Below are positions 41,704 through 50,300 of a stretch of DNA of 64,000 bases, piece after piece. A program made the position numbers and the translations under genes. The stretch's first letter is position 1. Each line of letters starts with the position of its first letter. Below the pieces are notes generated by a model. The model was not told the origin of the DNA. It searched no databases and worked only from the letters and a program-made list of their open reading frames with translations. Source of the DNA: CAZKWG01 sp964615375 (GTDB lineage Bacteria > Myxococcota_A > UBA796 > CAZKWG01); contig CAZTOW010000041.1 of the NCBI GenBank assembly GCA_964615375.1, positions 1 to 64,000 on the forward strand. Direction: 5' to 3'.

Positions 41704-42942
41704 ATGGCAAATCCACCTGGAGTAGGAGCTCTCACGGGCGCTCTGCTGACCGCGCTGACGTTGGCGCTGAGCCTTGCGTATGCACAGGGGTCCGACGACG
41801 CCCGCGCGGTGGTTGCCGTCGCGACCGAGGCGACGCCGATGATGGTCGAGGACAGCCCCGAGCTGCGCTGGGCGCTCCTGATCGGGGTGGACGCCTACGA
41901 CCACGATGGCATCCGCGACCTGCGCTACGCGGGCAACGATGTGCGCGCCGTCGCGGAGCAGCTCATCAGCAGCGGGACCTACCTCCCCGATCACGTGGTC
42001 ATGATGACCACCAACCCAGACGCGAACAGACCGGACCTGCTGCCGAGTCGCAACAACATCCTCTTGAAGCTGGCGTGGCTTCGCAGCCTACCGGAGTCGC
42101 AGTCGCTCCTGTTCTACTTCTCGGGGCATGGGCTCGCCGAGGAGCACAAGGGTGAGCGGAGAAACTACCTGCTCCCGATGGACGCCTTGGATGAGGATCC
42201 GATCTCGACTGGCCTCGATCTCGATGAGGTCCTGCGCAAGCTCGGCGCTGTCCGCGCGCGCCAGCGACTGGTAGTGCTCGACGCCTGTCGCAATCAACTC
42301 CTCGAAGACGGATCGCGCGCGATGGAGCAGGCTTGGGCGAGCCGACCGCTGTCGCTGGCCGAGGGCACACAGGTCATTTTCGCGACGAGCCATGGTGGGC
42401 GTTCCTACGAGGACGACACCTGGAAGATGGGGGTTTTCACACACACCTTCGTCGAGGGCCTCAAGGGCGCTGCGGACGGATCCGGGAAGAAGGACGCTGC
42501 GGACCAGCTGGTGACCGTCCGAGAGGTCTTCGACTATGCAACATCCACGCTCGAGGTGCATGGGCAGAAGGGGCGTATGCAGATCCCGACCATGGGCGGG
42601 GAGAGCACGGGCGATTTCCTGTTGGTCAAGCTGCCGGGCCCACCTCCGCCGCTCCCGCCGCCCCCGATCACGAGCGTCGCGGAGCCGGGACAGGAGCGTC
42701 GAGGTCTCGTGCAGGTCGAAGCCGGCCTGGCCCGCTCGGTCACGCTGCGGGCCCAGGACGGCACGAGGTTTGCTCCGGGCCAGGTCCCGGCGGGCACCTA
42801 CGCCCTTCGTGCGCAATTCGACGGCTTTCACGAGGGGCCGGTCGGCGAGCTCACCGTGCTGCCCGGTGAGACCACACAGGTGCGGTGCAGCGCGGCCTTC
42901 GTCGCCTGCGACGTCGTGCCCGCCGGCGAGGGGGGAGAGTGA
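41704..42942 (+). CDS. Caspase-like (C14) protein with PEGA-like C-terminus
   Basis: Protein of 412 residues; its ATG directly follows the TAG of the previous gene. A signal peptide or N-terminal membrane helix (residues about 8-27) is followed by a caspase domain (about 52-310): Leu-Leu-Ile-Gly-Val-Asp-Ala-Tyr, Tyr-Phe-Ser-Gly-His142-Gly, and Val-Val-Leu-Asp-Ala-Cys195-Arg-Asn. A Pro-rich linker leads to a small beta module ending in Val-Pro-Ala-Gly-Thr-Tyr-Ala-Leu-Arg-Ala-x-Phe-Asp-Gly, a PEGA-like motif similar to the one ending the kinase at 6981-8504. It should act outside the cytoplasm, or be anchored there. It is the third C14 member in the operon and overlaps the next gene (GTGA). Confidence 0.87.
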   Translation: MANPPGVGALTGALLTALTLALSLAYAQGSDDARAVVAVATEATPMMVEDSPELRWALLIGVDAYDHDGIRDLRYAGNDVRAVAEQLISSGTYLPDHVVMMTTNPDANRPDLLPSRNNILLKLAWLRSLPESQSLLFYFSGHGLAEEHKGERRNYLLPMDALDEDPISTGLDLDEVLRKLGAVRARQRLVVLDACRNQLLEDGSRAMEQAWASRPLSLAEGTQVIFATSHGGRSYEDDTWKMGVFTHTFVEGLKGAADGSGKKDAADQLVTVREVFDYATSTLEVHGQKGRMQIPTMGGESTGDFLLVKLPGPPPPLPPPPITSVAEPGQERRGLVQVEAGLARSVTLRAQDGTRFAPGQVPAGTYALRAQFDGFHEGPVGELTVLPGETTQVRCSAAFVACDVVPAGEGGE

Positions 42943-43748
42943 CCCCGCTGCTGGCATGGATCGCCGCCCTGCCCGGGGCCCTGGCTGGCGCGCCGCCCTG
43001 CATCCGGCCGGTGACCGCCGCCGAGTTGGATAAGGTCATCGCGACGGTGGTTGGCCGCTTTGACGCCAGGGATCTCGACGGGTTGCACGCCGCTGGCATC
43101 GAGGCCGAGACGGCCCTGCGCTGCGTCAATGAGCCGCTCACGCCCGAGCAGGCTGCGCGCTGGCACGCCGCGCGGGCGCTCGTCGCGACCAGCCTCCTGG
43201 ACGCCGAGGAGGCGCTGCGCGAGCTGCGCGCCGCGCTCGCCAGGACGCCCTCGGGCCTGGCGCCGGTGCCGCTCGACAGCTCGCCGCTGCTTACCCAGGA
43301 ATTTACCTTGCTGGCGCGGGACCCCACCGCAGATGTACCGCTTGTGGACGTGAAGCCTCGGCGGGGCGAGATCCTGTGGGTGGATGGCGAGGAGGGCGCC
43401 CCGCTCCCGCGCGCGCTGCCTGCGGTGCTTCAACTACAGCTCGACGGGGAGGAGGGGGTCGTCACCCGGCCGTGGACCGGCGAGGCCAGACCGGCGGCGT
43501 GGCGGGCGGCGTTTCGGCCCGAGGGCGGCGCGCGCCGATGGGTGCTGGCGGGGAGCGCTGGGGCGCTCGCGGTGGGCGCCGGGGCGGTCTATGCGGTAGG
43601 GCTGGTGAACGTGGCCCGCTTCGAGGACGACCCGCCACGTCAGGAGATCCCGACGCTGTACGCCCGCAGCCACGCGCTCACCTGGGTCGCGGCAGGGGCC
43701 GGGGTGGGGGCGCTGGGGCTGGGAGTGACGGCGGTGGTGATGTGGTAG
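42939..43748 (+). CDS. Signal-peptide protein with C-terminal membrane helices, caspase-linked
   Basis: Protein of 269 residues from GTG 42939, which overlaps the caspase stop by 4 bases and has GGGGGAGA upstream. It starts with a short signal peptide (Leu-Leu-Ala-Trp-Ile-Ala-Ala-Leu) followed by Cys near residue 20. The helical mature part has a Cys near 66 and an Ala-rich repeat-like helix pair (about 72-110). A beta segment contains Ile-Leu-Trp-Val-Asp-Gly near 148 and Leu-Pro-Ala-Val-Leu-Gln-Leu. Two membrane helices (about 205-223 and 247-267) end the chain. Its order of parts, Cys spacing and C-terminal pair match the 6103-6984 protein, which is coupled to a kinase, so I regard them as paralogues. 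Confidence 0.68.
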   Translation: MTPLLAWIAALPGALAGAPPCIRPVTAAELDKVIATVVGRFDARDLDGLHAAGIEAETALRCVNEPLTPEQAARWHAARALVATSLLDAEEALRELRAALARTPSGLAPVPLDSSPLLTQEFTLLARDPTADVPLVDVKPRRGEILWVDGEEGAPLPRALPAVLQLQLDGEEGVVTRPWTGEARPAAWRAAFRPEGGARRWVLAGSAGALAVGAGAVYAVGLVNVARFEDDPPRQEIPTLYARSHALTWVAAGAGVGALGLGVTAVVMW

Positions 43749-43752
43749 GAGA

Positions 43753-45285
43753 TCAGGGGGAGGCTGGGCCGCCGAACAGGAACCAGGCCTCGCCTGCGTC
43801 GGCATCCACGCTGGGGGCGCCGGACAGGATGTCGGCGTAGCCATCGCCGTTGAGGTCGGCGAGCTGGGCGAGCGTCAGCGGACCTTCGTTGGGCCACACG
43901 GCTCCATGGAGCAGCACAGCCCGCGCGGCCTCCGTGGTCACGGCGCTCTCACCCTGCAGCTCCGCGCCGAGGAAGACCCAGCGTGCCTGGTGTCCATCTT
44001 TGTCTGTGCCGCTGATCACCACATCCGGCGTGCACATGCTGTCGCTGTCCAGGTCGCCCCCGCCCGCGACCTCACGTCCGAGGTCAGTGATCTCCTTGCC
44101 TTCTTCTGGTATGAACTTGACCCAGAGATCGTCGTCAATCCCCATGTTGCCGCCGCGAAGGAGCCGCGCCTCGCCGCCCCCGCCCTGCTCGTGGGTGCCG
44201 ACCAGCACGTCGTCGTAGCCGTCTCCGTCCACGTCCCCCGCTCCGCTGACGGCGTATCCGACCAGCGACGTATCGCCTTCCTGATCCTGCCACACCACGT
44301 CCAGCGCGGAGAGCGTGAGGGCGTGCTTTTCTGCGAGACTCTCCCCTGGGATGAGGAACGCGCGGCCCATGTCATAGTACCCTGGTGTCCCGAGCAGCGC
44401 GTCAGTCTTCCCACTTCCATCGACGTCCCCGGCGCGCGCAACGGTGGCGCATCCGAGGTGGCTGGTCGTCGTCCCGTCCTCGTAGTATGTCTGGCCAGCC
44501 GTAGCGGACCAGCTCTCGCTCCCGATCACTCCTTTCTGGAGCTGGTCGCCCTCGAAGAAGTAGACGGCCCCCCGGGCGGTTCCCACGCACCCGTCCGTCT
44601 CCGAGGCCGCCATCAGCAGGCCCGTGAAGCCATCGCCGCCGTCGTCGCCACCATCCGCGGGCTCGCTGAAGGCGACCAGGCGCAGCATGTCAAAGGCACG
44701 TACTTGATCTCCCAGGGCGCCTTGGAGGATCGGATCGTCGGGGAGGCTCGGATTTTCCCAGTTCGTCTCTTCGCCGCTCAACAGATACACCGCCAGCCCG
44801 GAGGCGTCCGTTGGATCAGCGGTCGTGGTGTACACGAGCAGGTCGCGCTCGCCATTCCCGCCCAGATCACCCGCCTCCGCGGCGCCAACATAGAGCGTCT
44901 GGGCAGACGACGGGAGGTTGGCGACACTGTGCCAGCGACTCTCCTCAGCGGTCGCCAGGGCGTAGCGGCTCGTTGGGGGGTTGCCGTAGCCAAGCAGCAG
45001 CGCGCTCTGCCCTCCGACAGCCCACCTTACCCCGTTGTTTCCGTCGAGGTCGTCGAGCGTGACGACGTCGCGGCCCAAGGCCATCGCGTCGTCCCCCACC
45101 AGAGAGCCCCCGCCGACGTCGTCAAGCCCCGTGTCGTCGATGTCACCCCGGATGGCAAGGTCAGCCGAATCGACCGCGAGCTCCGGATCGCAGCCCATGG
45201 CCTCGACGTAGTCCTCCTTGGAGATCCAGATGCAGCCGGCGAGCACGGGCAACAGGCCGAGCAGGTGCGTCGGAGCAACGGACAT
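43753..45285 (-). CDS. FG-GAP repeat lipoprotein
   Basis: Protein of 510 residues. I use the ATG at 45285, which gives a typical lipoprotein signal (Leu-Leu-Gly-Leu-Leu-Pro-Val-Leu-Ala-Gly-Cys near 17), although its ribosome binding site is weak; the frame is open to 45387. The mature protein is a chain of FG-GAP blades: Leu-Asp-Asp-Leu-Asp-Gly-Asn-Asn-Gly, Gly-Asp-Val-Asp-Gly-Asp-Gly-Tyr-Asp-Asp-Val-Leu-Val-Gly and Asp-Leu-Asn-Gly-Asp-Gly-Tyr-Ala-Asp-Ile-Leu near the end. Unlike the other four FG-GAP proteins here it lacks the MopE-type Cys module. It ends 4 bases from the end of the caspase operon and diverges from the DUF6603 operon, so it probably shares control with the latter. Confidence 0.82.
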   Translation of the reverse strand: MSVAPTHLLGLLPVLAGCIWISKEDYVEAMGCDPELAVDSADLAIRGDIDDTGLDDVGGGSLVGDDAMALGRDVVTLDDLDGNNGVRWAVGGQSALLLGYGNPPTSRYALATAEESRWHSVANLPSSAQTLYVGAAEAGDLGGNGERDLLVYTTTADPTDASGLAVYLLSGEETNWENPSLPDDPILQGALGDQVRAFDMLRLVAFSEPADGGDDGGDGFTGLLMAASETDGCVGTARGAVYFFEGDQLQKGVIGSESWSATAGQTYYEDGTTTSHLGCATVARAGDVDGSGKTDALLGTPGYYDMGRAFLIPGESLAEKHALTLSALDVVWQDQEGDTSLVGYAVSGAGDVDGDGYDDVLVGTHEQGGGGEARLLRGGNMGIDDDLWVKFIPEEGKEITDLGREVAGGGDLDSDSMCTPDVVISGTDKDGHQARWVFLGAELQGESAVTTEAARAVLLHGAVWPNEGPLTLAQLADLNGDGYADILSGAPSVDADAGEAWFLFGGPASP

Positions 45286-45548
45286 GGAGGGCTTGGGCGG
45301 GGTGTTGGAGCGCACATCCTGACGGTAGCACGGCGCTCCAGGGCGCGGGAGGATGAGCGCAGCGCCACACAGGATATGGCTAAACATATCTACCTGTTAT
45401 ATGTGTAGTTGCAGGAATGGTTTTCTATAGTCCATGCAAAGACTATGGTGGAAAAGTAACTGAATGCTTGACACCCTTAGGTGCGCGGGCCGAGGCTGAC
45501 GAAACCGCATGGGGGGCCGATATCGGCGCCCTCTCCGGGGGGGGGAGC
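45286..45548. promoter_or_regulatory. AT-rich divergent control region of the DUF6603 operon
   Basis: Bases about 45370-45485 are far richer in A and T than any gene nearby. They hold a TATAGT (45426-45431), a TTGACA (45469-45474) and the inverted pair CTAC/GTAG around TTATATG (about 45390-45408). The reverse-strand gene at 45285 and the plus operon must both start here. The frame that begins at 45417 crosses this region with atypical codons, so I do not use that start. Confidence 0.5.
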
Positions 45549-46826
45549 ATGGCTTCCAATGCAGAGATCGTCGTCCGCAAGCAGGCGTTGTTCATCCTGG
45601 TCGGCTACCTGCCCAACGACTACCCGACCTCATCCTCTCCCGACCCGCAGTGGGAGGCGATGATCGGGAGGCGCTACAAGGACGGCGATCAGTATTGGAC
45701 CTCGGCGACCGGGGAGCCGGGCACAACCGAACAGGTCGTCGCCTGGACGCGAGGCGGGACGGGGACGACCTGCGCTTACCTCGCCCACTGGCTCCTCTGG
45801 GCGCTCGGCTGTCGGGACTGGGAGACCGTGAACCGCGAAGATGACGTATGGAACGGCGCGCTCTACGACGCGGGGAGGGGGAGTGAGGCGATCCATGCCA
45901 TACCCAGACTCGGCCCGTCGAAGCTGCGCTACGACCACCCCGCTGGCAGCAGAAGCACGACGGGTGCGACCTCCAAGAAGTCCCCCCTGTGGGTGACTCC
46001 GAAGGTGGGCTCCCTGCCCGATCTCGGGGACATCGTCCTCATCCATGACTCCAGCAGCGGCGACCACCACATCTTCGTCTTCCTGGGCCTCAGCGCAGAC
46101 GGAAAGGCGTGGCTGACCGCCGAGGCGGGGCAGACCAGCCTGAAGGGGATCACGCCAGGCTGCGCGTCCCGCTTCAAACTTCGGAAGCCGAATATGTCAG
46201 GCGGTGTGCTGACCTTCGATGGCGATACCAAGAGGACGGCGCAGGGTTGGCTCTCACTGAGAATACTTCTACGCAAGCACCTGATGGGCTGGAACATTCC
46301 ATCTGCGCCTGTCCCTACGCTCTCGTCTGGAGTTGCGGCCGGCGCGACGGTCAGCGGCTATCCGCCCTCAGCGAACGACAAGAACTGGGACACGGGCGTC
46401 TGGAGCGAGCTCTCCAGGCTGCTGATCTACGAATTCGCGGATATGTGCTTCGAGAGCGATGCGGTCTACGACGCCCTCTGGGAGCAGGCCCCGAAAGCGG
46501 TCTGGAACCTGGCGTCTGAGCTCTGGGAGAAGGCGGGGTATCCCGACCCATGGTCCTACTACGTCGGAGCGACCGGCCTGGGGCTGAGCCCGGAGCAGCA
46601 GCGGCAGCGCAGCCTGGCGGTCGTCGAGGCGCAGGCACGCTTCAGCCGGTCCCGCGCGGGAAGCCGGCCAGAGGCGGCAGTGACGCTGAACAGCGCCGCC
46701 ATGCGGGCGCAGCTCTCGACCCTGAAGGTAGCGCTGAGCCAGCGGGCCTCGGAGCACCTCGATCTGAGCGGCATTGTCGAGGACGCTCCTGCGATCCTCT
46801 CGCTTGGTGCTGACCTCGAGCGCTGA
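45549..46826 (+). CDS. NlpC/P60-CHAP-like peptidase, first gene of DUF6603 operon
   Basis: Protein of 425 residues if it begins at ATG 45549; a start at 45417 would add 44 residues with AT-rich codons that I regard as promoter sequence. Residues about 5-210 look like a CHAP or NlpC/P60-type fold: Gly-Thr-Thr-Cys-Ala-Tyr-Leu-Ala-His-Trp near 70-79 carries the likely nucleophile. Leu-Gly-Asp-Ile-Val-Leu-Ile-His-Asp near 157-165 is followed by Ser-Gly-Asp-His-His-Ile-Phe-Val-Phe near 168-176 with the likely catalytic His. The second half is helical and unassigned. No signal peptide is visible. Enzymes of this group cleave peptidoglycan peptides or similar amides. A release or assembly role in the operon is inference. 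Confidence 0.7.
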   Translation: MASNAEIVVRKQALFILVGYLPNDYPTSSSPDPQWEAMIGRRYKDGDQYWTSATGEPGTTEQVVAWTRGGTGTTCAYLAHWLLWALGCRDWETVNREDDVWNGALYDAGRGSEAIHAIPRLGPSKLRYDHPAGSRSTTGATSKKSPLWVTPKVGSLPDLGDIVLIHDSSSGDHHIFVFLGLSADGKAWLTAEAGQTSLKGITPGCASRFKLRKPNMSGGVLTFDGDTKRTAQGWLSLRILLRKHLMGWNIPSAPVPTLSSGVAAGATVSGYPPSANDKNWDTGVWSELSRLLIYEFADMCFESDAVYDALWEQAPKAVWNLASELWEKAGYPDPWSYYVGATGLGLSPEQQRQRSLAVVEAQARFSRSRAGSRPEAAVTLNSAAMRAQLSTLKVALSQRASEHLDLSGIVEDAPAILSLGADLER

Positions 46827-46835
46827 GGAGGAACC

Positions 46836-47315
46836 ATGGCTACCTTTTCGATCACGCTCGCCGAGATCCGGGCCCGCGTCCAGGCGCAGCTCGCGCAGGG
46901 GCCGCTGGCGCCCGCGGTGACCTGGGTGGAAGGGGAAGATGCGGTCACGGTCGAGCCGCTTGGGGCGCAGGTCTCGCTGAGCAAGGGCTGGCTCGTTGTC
47001 GGTGTGCGGCTCACGGCGCTCCTTCCTGCGTCGGGCGCGCTGCCCGCGCAGACCTGCGTGGACACGGTGCAGGTCGTGACCTTTCTGGGGCGGACCGGGC
47101 AGGGGAGCGGGCTCGCGGCGAGCAGCACCGTGTCAGGCGCGACCTGGCCGGCCCTGGCTGAGCGCTGGGGTCCGCTGGTGCAGACCGCGGTGTGGGAGGC
47201 GGTGCTCGACGTCATCGACGCGAAGCTGAGCGCCAACCGGGATCCGAAGCTGCGCGGCTTTCGGGTGGGATTGGACAGGACCGGGGCTGAGTGCCTGCTG
47301 GTCGAGACGGCCTGA
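46836..47315 (+). CDS. Small protein of DUF6603 operon, unknown function
   Basis: Protein of 159 residues with a strong AGGAGG before the ATG, 9 bases after the previous stop. It starts with a helix (Ile-Thr-Leu-Ala-Glu-Ile-Arg-Ala-Arg-Val-Gln-Ala-Gln-Leu). A beta-rich middle follows (Val-Thr-Val-Glu-Pro-Leu, Trp-Leu-Val-Val-Gly-Val-Arg-Leu-Thr, Asp-Thr-Val-Gln-Val-Val-Thr-Phe-Leu), then a helix (Trp-Gly-Pro-Leu-Val-Gln-Thr-Ala-Val-Trp-Glu-Ala-Val-Leu-Asp-Val-Ile) and a short strand. There is no signal peptide or catalytic motif. I do not recognise the family; the size suits a repeated structural subunit or chaperone. Confidence 0.65.
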   Translation: MATFSITLAEIRARVQAQLAQGPLAPAVTWVEGEDAVTVEPLGAQVSLSKGWLVVGVRLTALLPASGALPAQTCVDTVQVVTFLGRTGQGSGLAASSTVSGATWPALAERWGPLVQTAVWEAVLDVIDAKLSANRDPKLRGFRVGLDRTGAECLLVETA

Positions 47316-47324
47316 GGAGGCGCC

Positions 47325-50300
47325 ATGAACGGGGCAGGCGTGCTGGTTGAGCTGGCGAAGGCCCTGGGCCTGGGGAAGACCTCTGGCGCTGTCTACGGGC
47401 AGGGGAACCTGGACTGGGGCTGGATGGTGGATCCGGTCGGCACGGCCCGGTCGAACCTGAACGGCGCGGGGCGCGACAACGTCGTGATGGCGCTGAAGGA
47501 TCTGCTGGGCGTAACAGGCGCGCGCGCGGCCGGTTGGTACGGGATTGGGGGTGGAGACACGGCGTTTCTGGTGGTAGATCCGGCGTGTGACGAGATCGCT
47601 TGGGATGCGAAGATAGAGGCCCCCTTCGACAATGCTGCCCTCGTGCGCATCGGCATCGGGGCAAAAGTCAGCAGCGATCCCACAATATCCGCCCGATGCT
47701 GGCTGCTGGGGCTCGGCGAGGACGCGGGCCTAGGGGCAGGTCCATACACTCCCGGCTCCCCCGCGCTCGGCCCCGAGCTGTCGGTACTCTGCCTGCCCTC
47801 CTCGCCCGTCCTCGGTCTGAAGGAGCTGGGCGTGGTCGCGGGATCGGATGGTCAGAAGCGCCTTCAGCTGATGGACTTCGCGAACTTCGTCTGGCCTCCC
47901 GTCAAAGCCGACGTCGCGCAGCTCGATCCGCTGGCCCTCGCGCTGTTTGTGCTCAAGACCTATGTGCGATGGTGTGCGTCCAAGGACGAGCCCTGGGCCT
48001 TGGACTTGACCGACCACCTTTTCGTCGCTTTCGGGTCACGATCAGATGGCGGATACATTGCGCCTCGCCATCAGAAGGCGAACCCCGTGCCTCCCTTCCC
48101 GGGACTCTTCGACGCCGAGTGGCCCGAGGTGCCGGGGGGTGACCTCTCGCAGCCCGCGGCCATCTCGGGCGCCAACGTCGGCGCGTGGTTGCTCTCGCTT
48201 GCGCCCGACGCAGACCTGAACGGGGTCGACGCGGACGCGGCGGCCACGTTCCTGTTGCAGCTCGTCTGGTACATTACCGGCAAGCAGCCGGACCTAAGCA
48301 CAGGATCGCGGATCGTCTCAGTCGAGGGAGCACATGTCCTCCGGCTGAGCGGCCAGGACGTGGTGACGCTCAGTGCGTGGAGCGACGGAGCGTGGATAGA
48401 CGTGCTCTGCTCCTCACCCTCGGAGGGTGTCGAGTGGCTCTGGGGCGAGGCGACCTGGCAGACAGGTCGTGAAGGCGTCTCGTTGAGCTTCAGCTCAGGG
48501 GGGCTGTCGCTTCAGCTACCGGTGGGCGAGCTCGGCACCGTCGAGGTTCGGTATCGTATACAAGAGAAGCGCTGGGAGGTCCACCGTAATGGCGTTGGGC
48601 TCGCGGACACGCTGGGGGGGCTGCTGAAGGAACATCTGATGCTCCCATTTGATCCTCTCAGCGGCGAGCCTGCCGACTGGTTGAGCTGGATCCTCGAGCG
48701 CGTACCGGAATTCGAGCTGACCAGCGGCGACGGCACGAGCACGCTCACGAGGTCAGTGACAGGTGAATTCACCCTTTCGGCAGAAATGAAGCGCCCAACG
48801 GGGCCCATCTGGAGCGCCGAGAGCGCGGGCCTGTCGCTGCGCTCGGCTCAGCTCACGCTCAACGTCCCTTCGCTCTCCTTCGCCACGCCCCCCGCGTTCC
48901 CTCCCGCGGGCACGCTCAGCTTGAGGGGACTGCTCCTGCCTTTCGACGACTCCAAAGGTGGCACTCCCCTGACCGCGGCGCTGCTGCCTGATCCCGGGGA
49001 CACGAAGGCCGGGATCGATCTCGACCTGGCCTGGGACGGCGGCTTTAACAACCCCAGGGTGCAAGAAGGAAGCAAAGTCATCCCCGTCCAGGAGAAGCTG
49101 GGGCCCGTTGAGCTCGACAGCATTCGCGTGGGGCTCAACAGCGCGGAGCCCTGTCTGGACATCGACTTCGATCTCTCGCTGAACCTCGCCGGGGTCTGGA
49201 TCCAGCCCGAGGGGCTGGGGGTGGGGTTGCGGCTGCCGGTCGGCGACGAGACCCTGGAGGACTGCCTCTCCCCCCACCTGCGCGGGCTCGGCGTCGCCGT
49301 GGAGGCTGCAGGGATCGCGGCGAGCGGCATGTTCGTGGAGCACCCGACGGCGGACGGAGCCATCGACTACCAGGGGGCGGCCCAGCTCAATTTCTGGGGC
49401 TATCACCTGGACGGGGTGGGGGCCTTCAGCGGAGACGGCCTCTCCGATGCCTCCATGTTCCTCTTCGCGGGGGTGAGCGCCCCGCTTGGGGGCACGCCGG
49501 AGTTCTTCCTCACCGGGCTCGCGGGCGGCTTTGGGTACAACCGTGAGTTGAGGCTGCCCAAGATCGCCGAGCTCCAGGACCACCCCTTCCTCCGGGTGCT
49601 CGGCGGAGAGATCTCCCTCTCGACGCTATCAGAGAATCTATCCACCTGGTTCCCCATCGCCAGGGGGAGTGGCTGGTTCGCCGCGGGTCTGACCTTCCGC
49701 ACCTATGGCGTCATCGAGGGCGCGGGCGTGCTCTCCGTGCAGCTCGGAGCGCACCCGCAGGTGGGCCTCATCGGGATGGCGGGCCTCGATCTCAGCCCGC
49801 TGGCGAAGCTGGAGCTGGCGCTCGTCACGGTCGTCGACCTCGGGGACGACCCCTCCCTCTACGTCGCCATCGGCCTTACCTCGAAGTCTGAGCTGCTCTT
49901 CGGGCTCATCCAGCCGCATGGGCAGGGGGCGTACAAGCAGTGGTTCGACCGTGGCTACGCGGTGCTGACCATCGGCGGCTACGACCCGGACTTCTCGCCG
50001 CCCGCCCCGTCCGCGCCGTCGGAGGCCTGGCCCCAGGCGGATCGCATCGGATTTCACGCAGGGTGGGGGCCGCTGTCGATCGACGTGGACGGCTACCTGG
50101 CCGTGCTTCCGCGCGAGATCCAGTTCGGGCTACGGGTCGAGGGTTCGCTCGACTTCGGCTGGGTCGGACTGTCCGCGTGGATCCGCGCCTACAGCCTGGT
50201 GCGTTGGGATCCTGTGTACGTCGACACGCGGGTCTCCATCGGCCTCAGCGTGTGGGTGGACACGGCCGTGTGGTCCGACTCCTGGGATCTCAGCCTGGAC

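Noticed and set aside
45417..45548. N-terminal extension of the CHAP-like protein from 45417
   Set aside because: Codons there are AT-rich and unlike the rest, and the ribosome site abuts the ATG; the stretch looks like a promoter.
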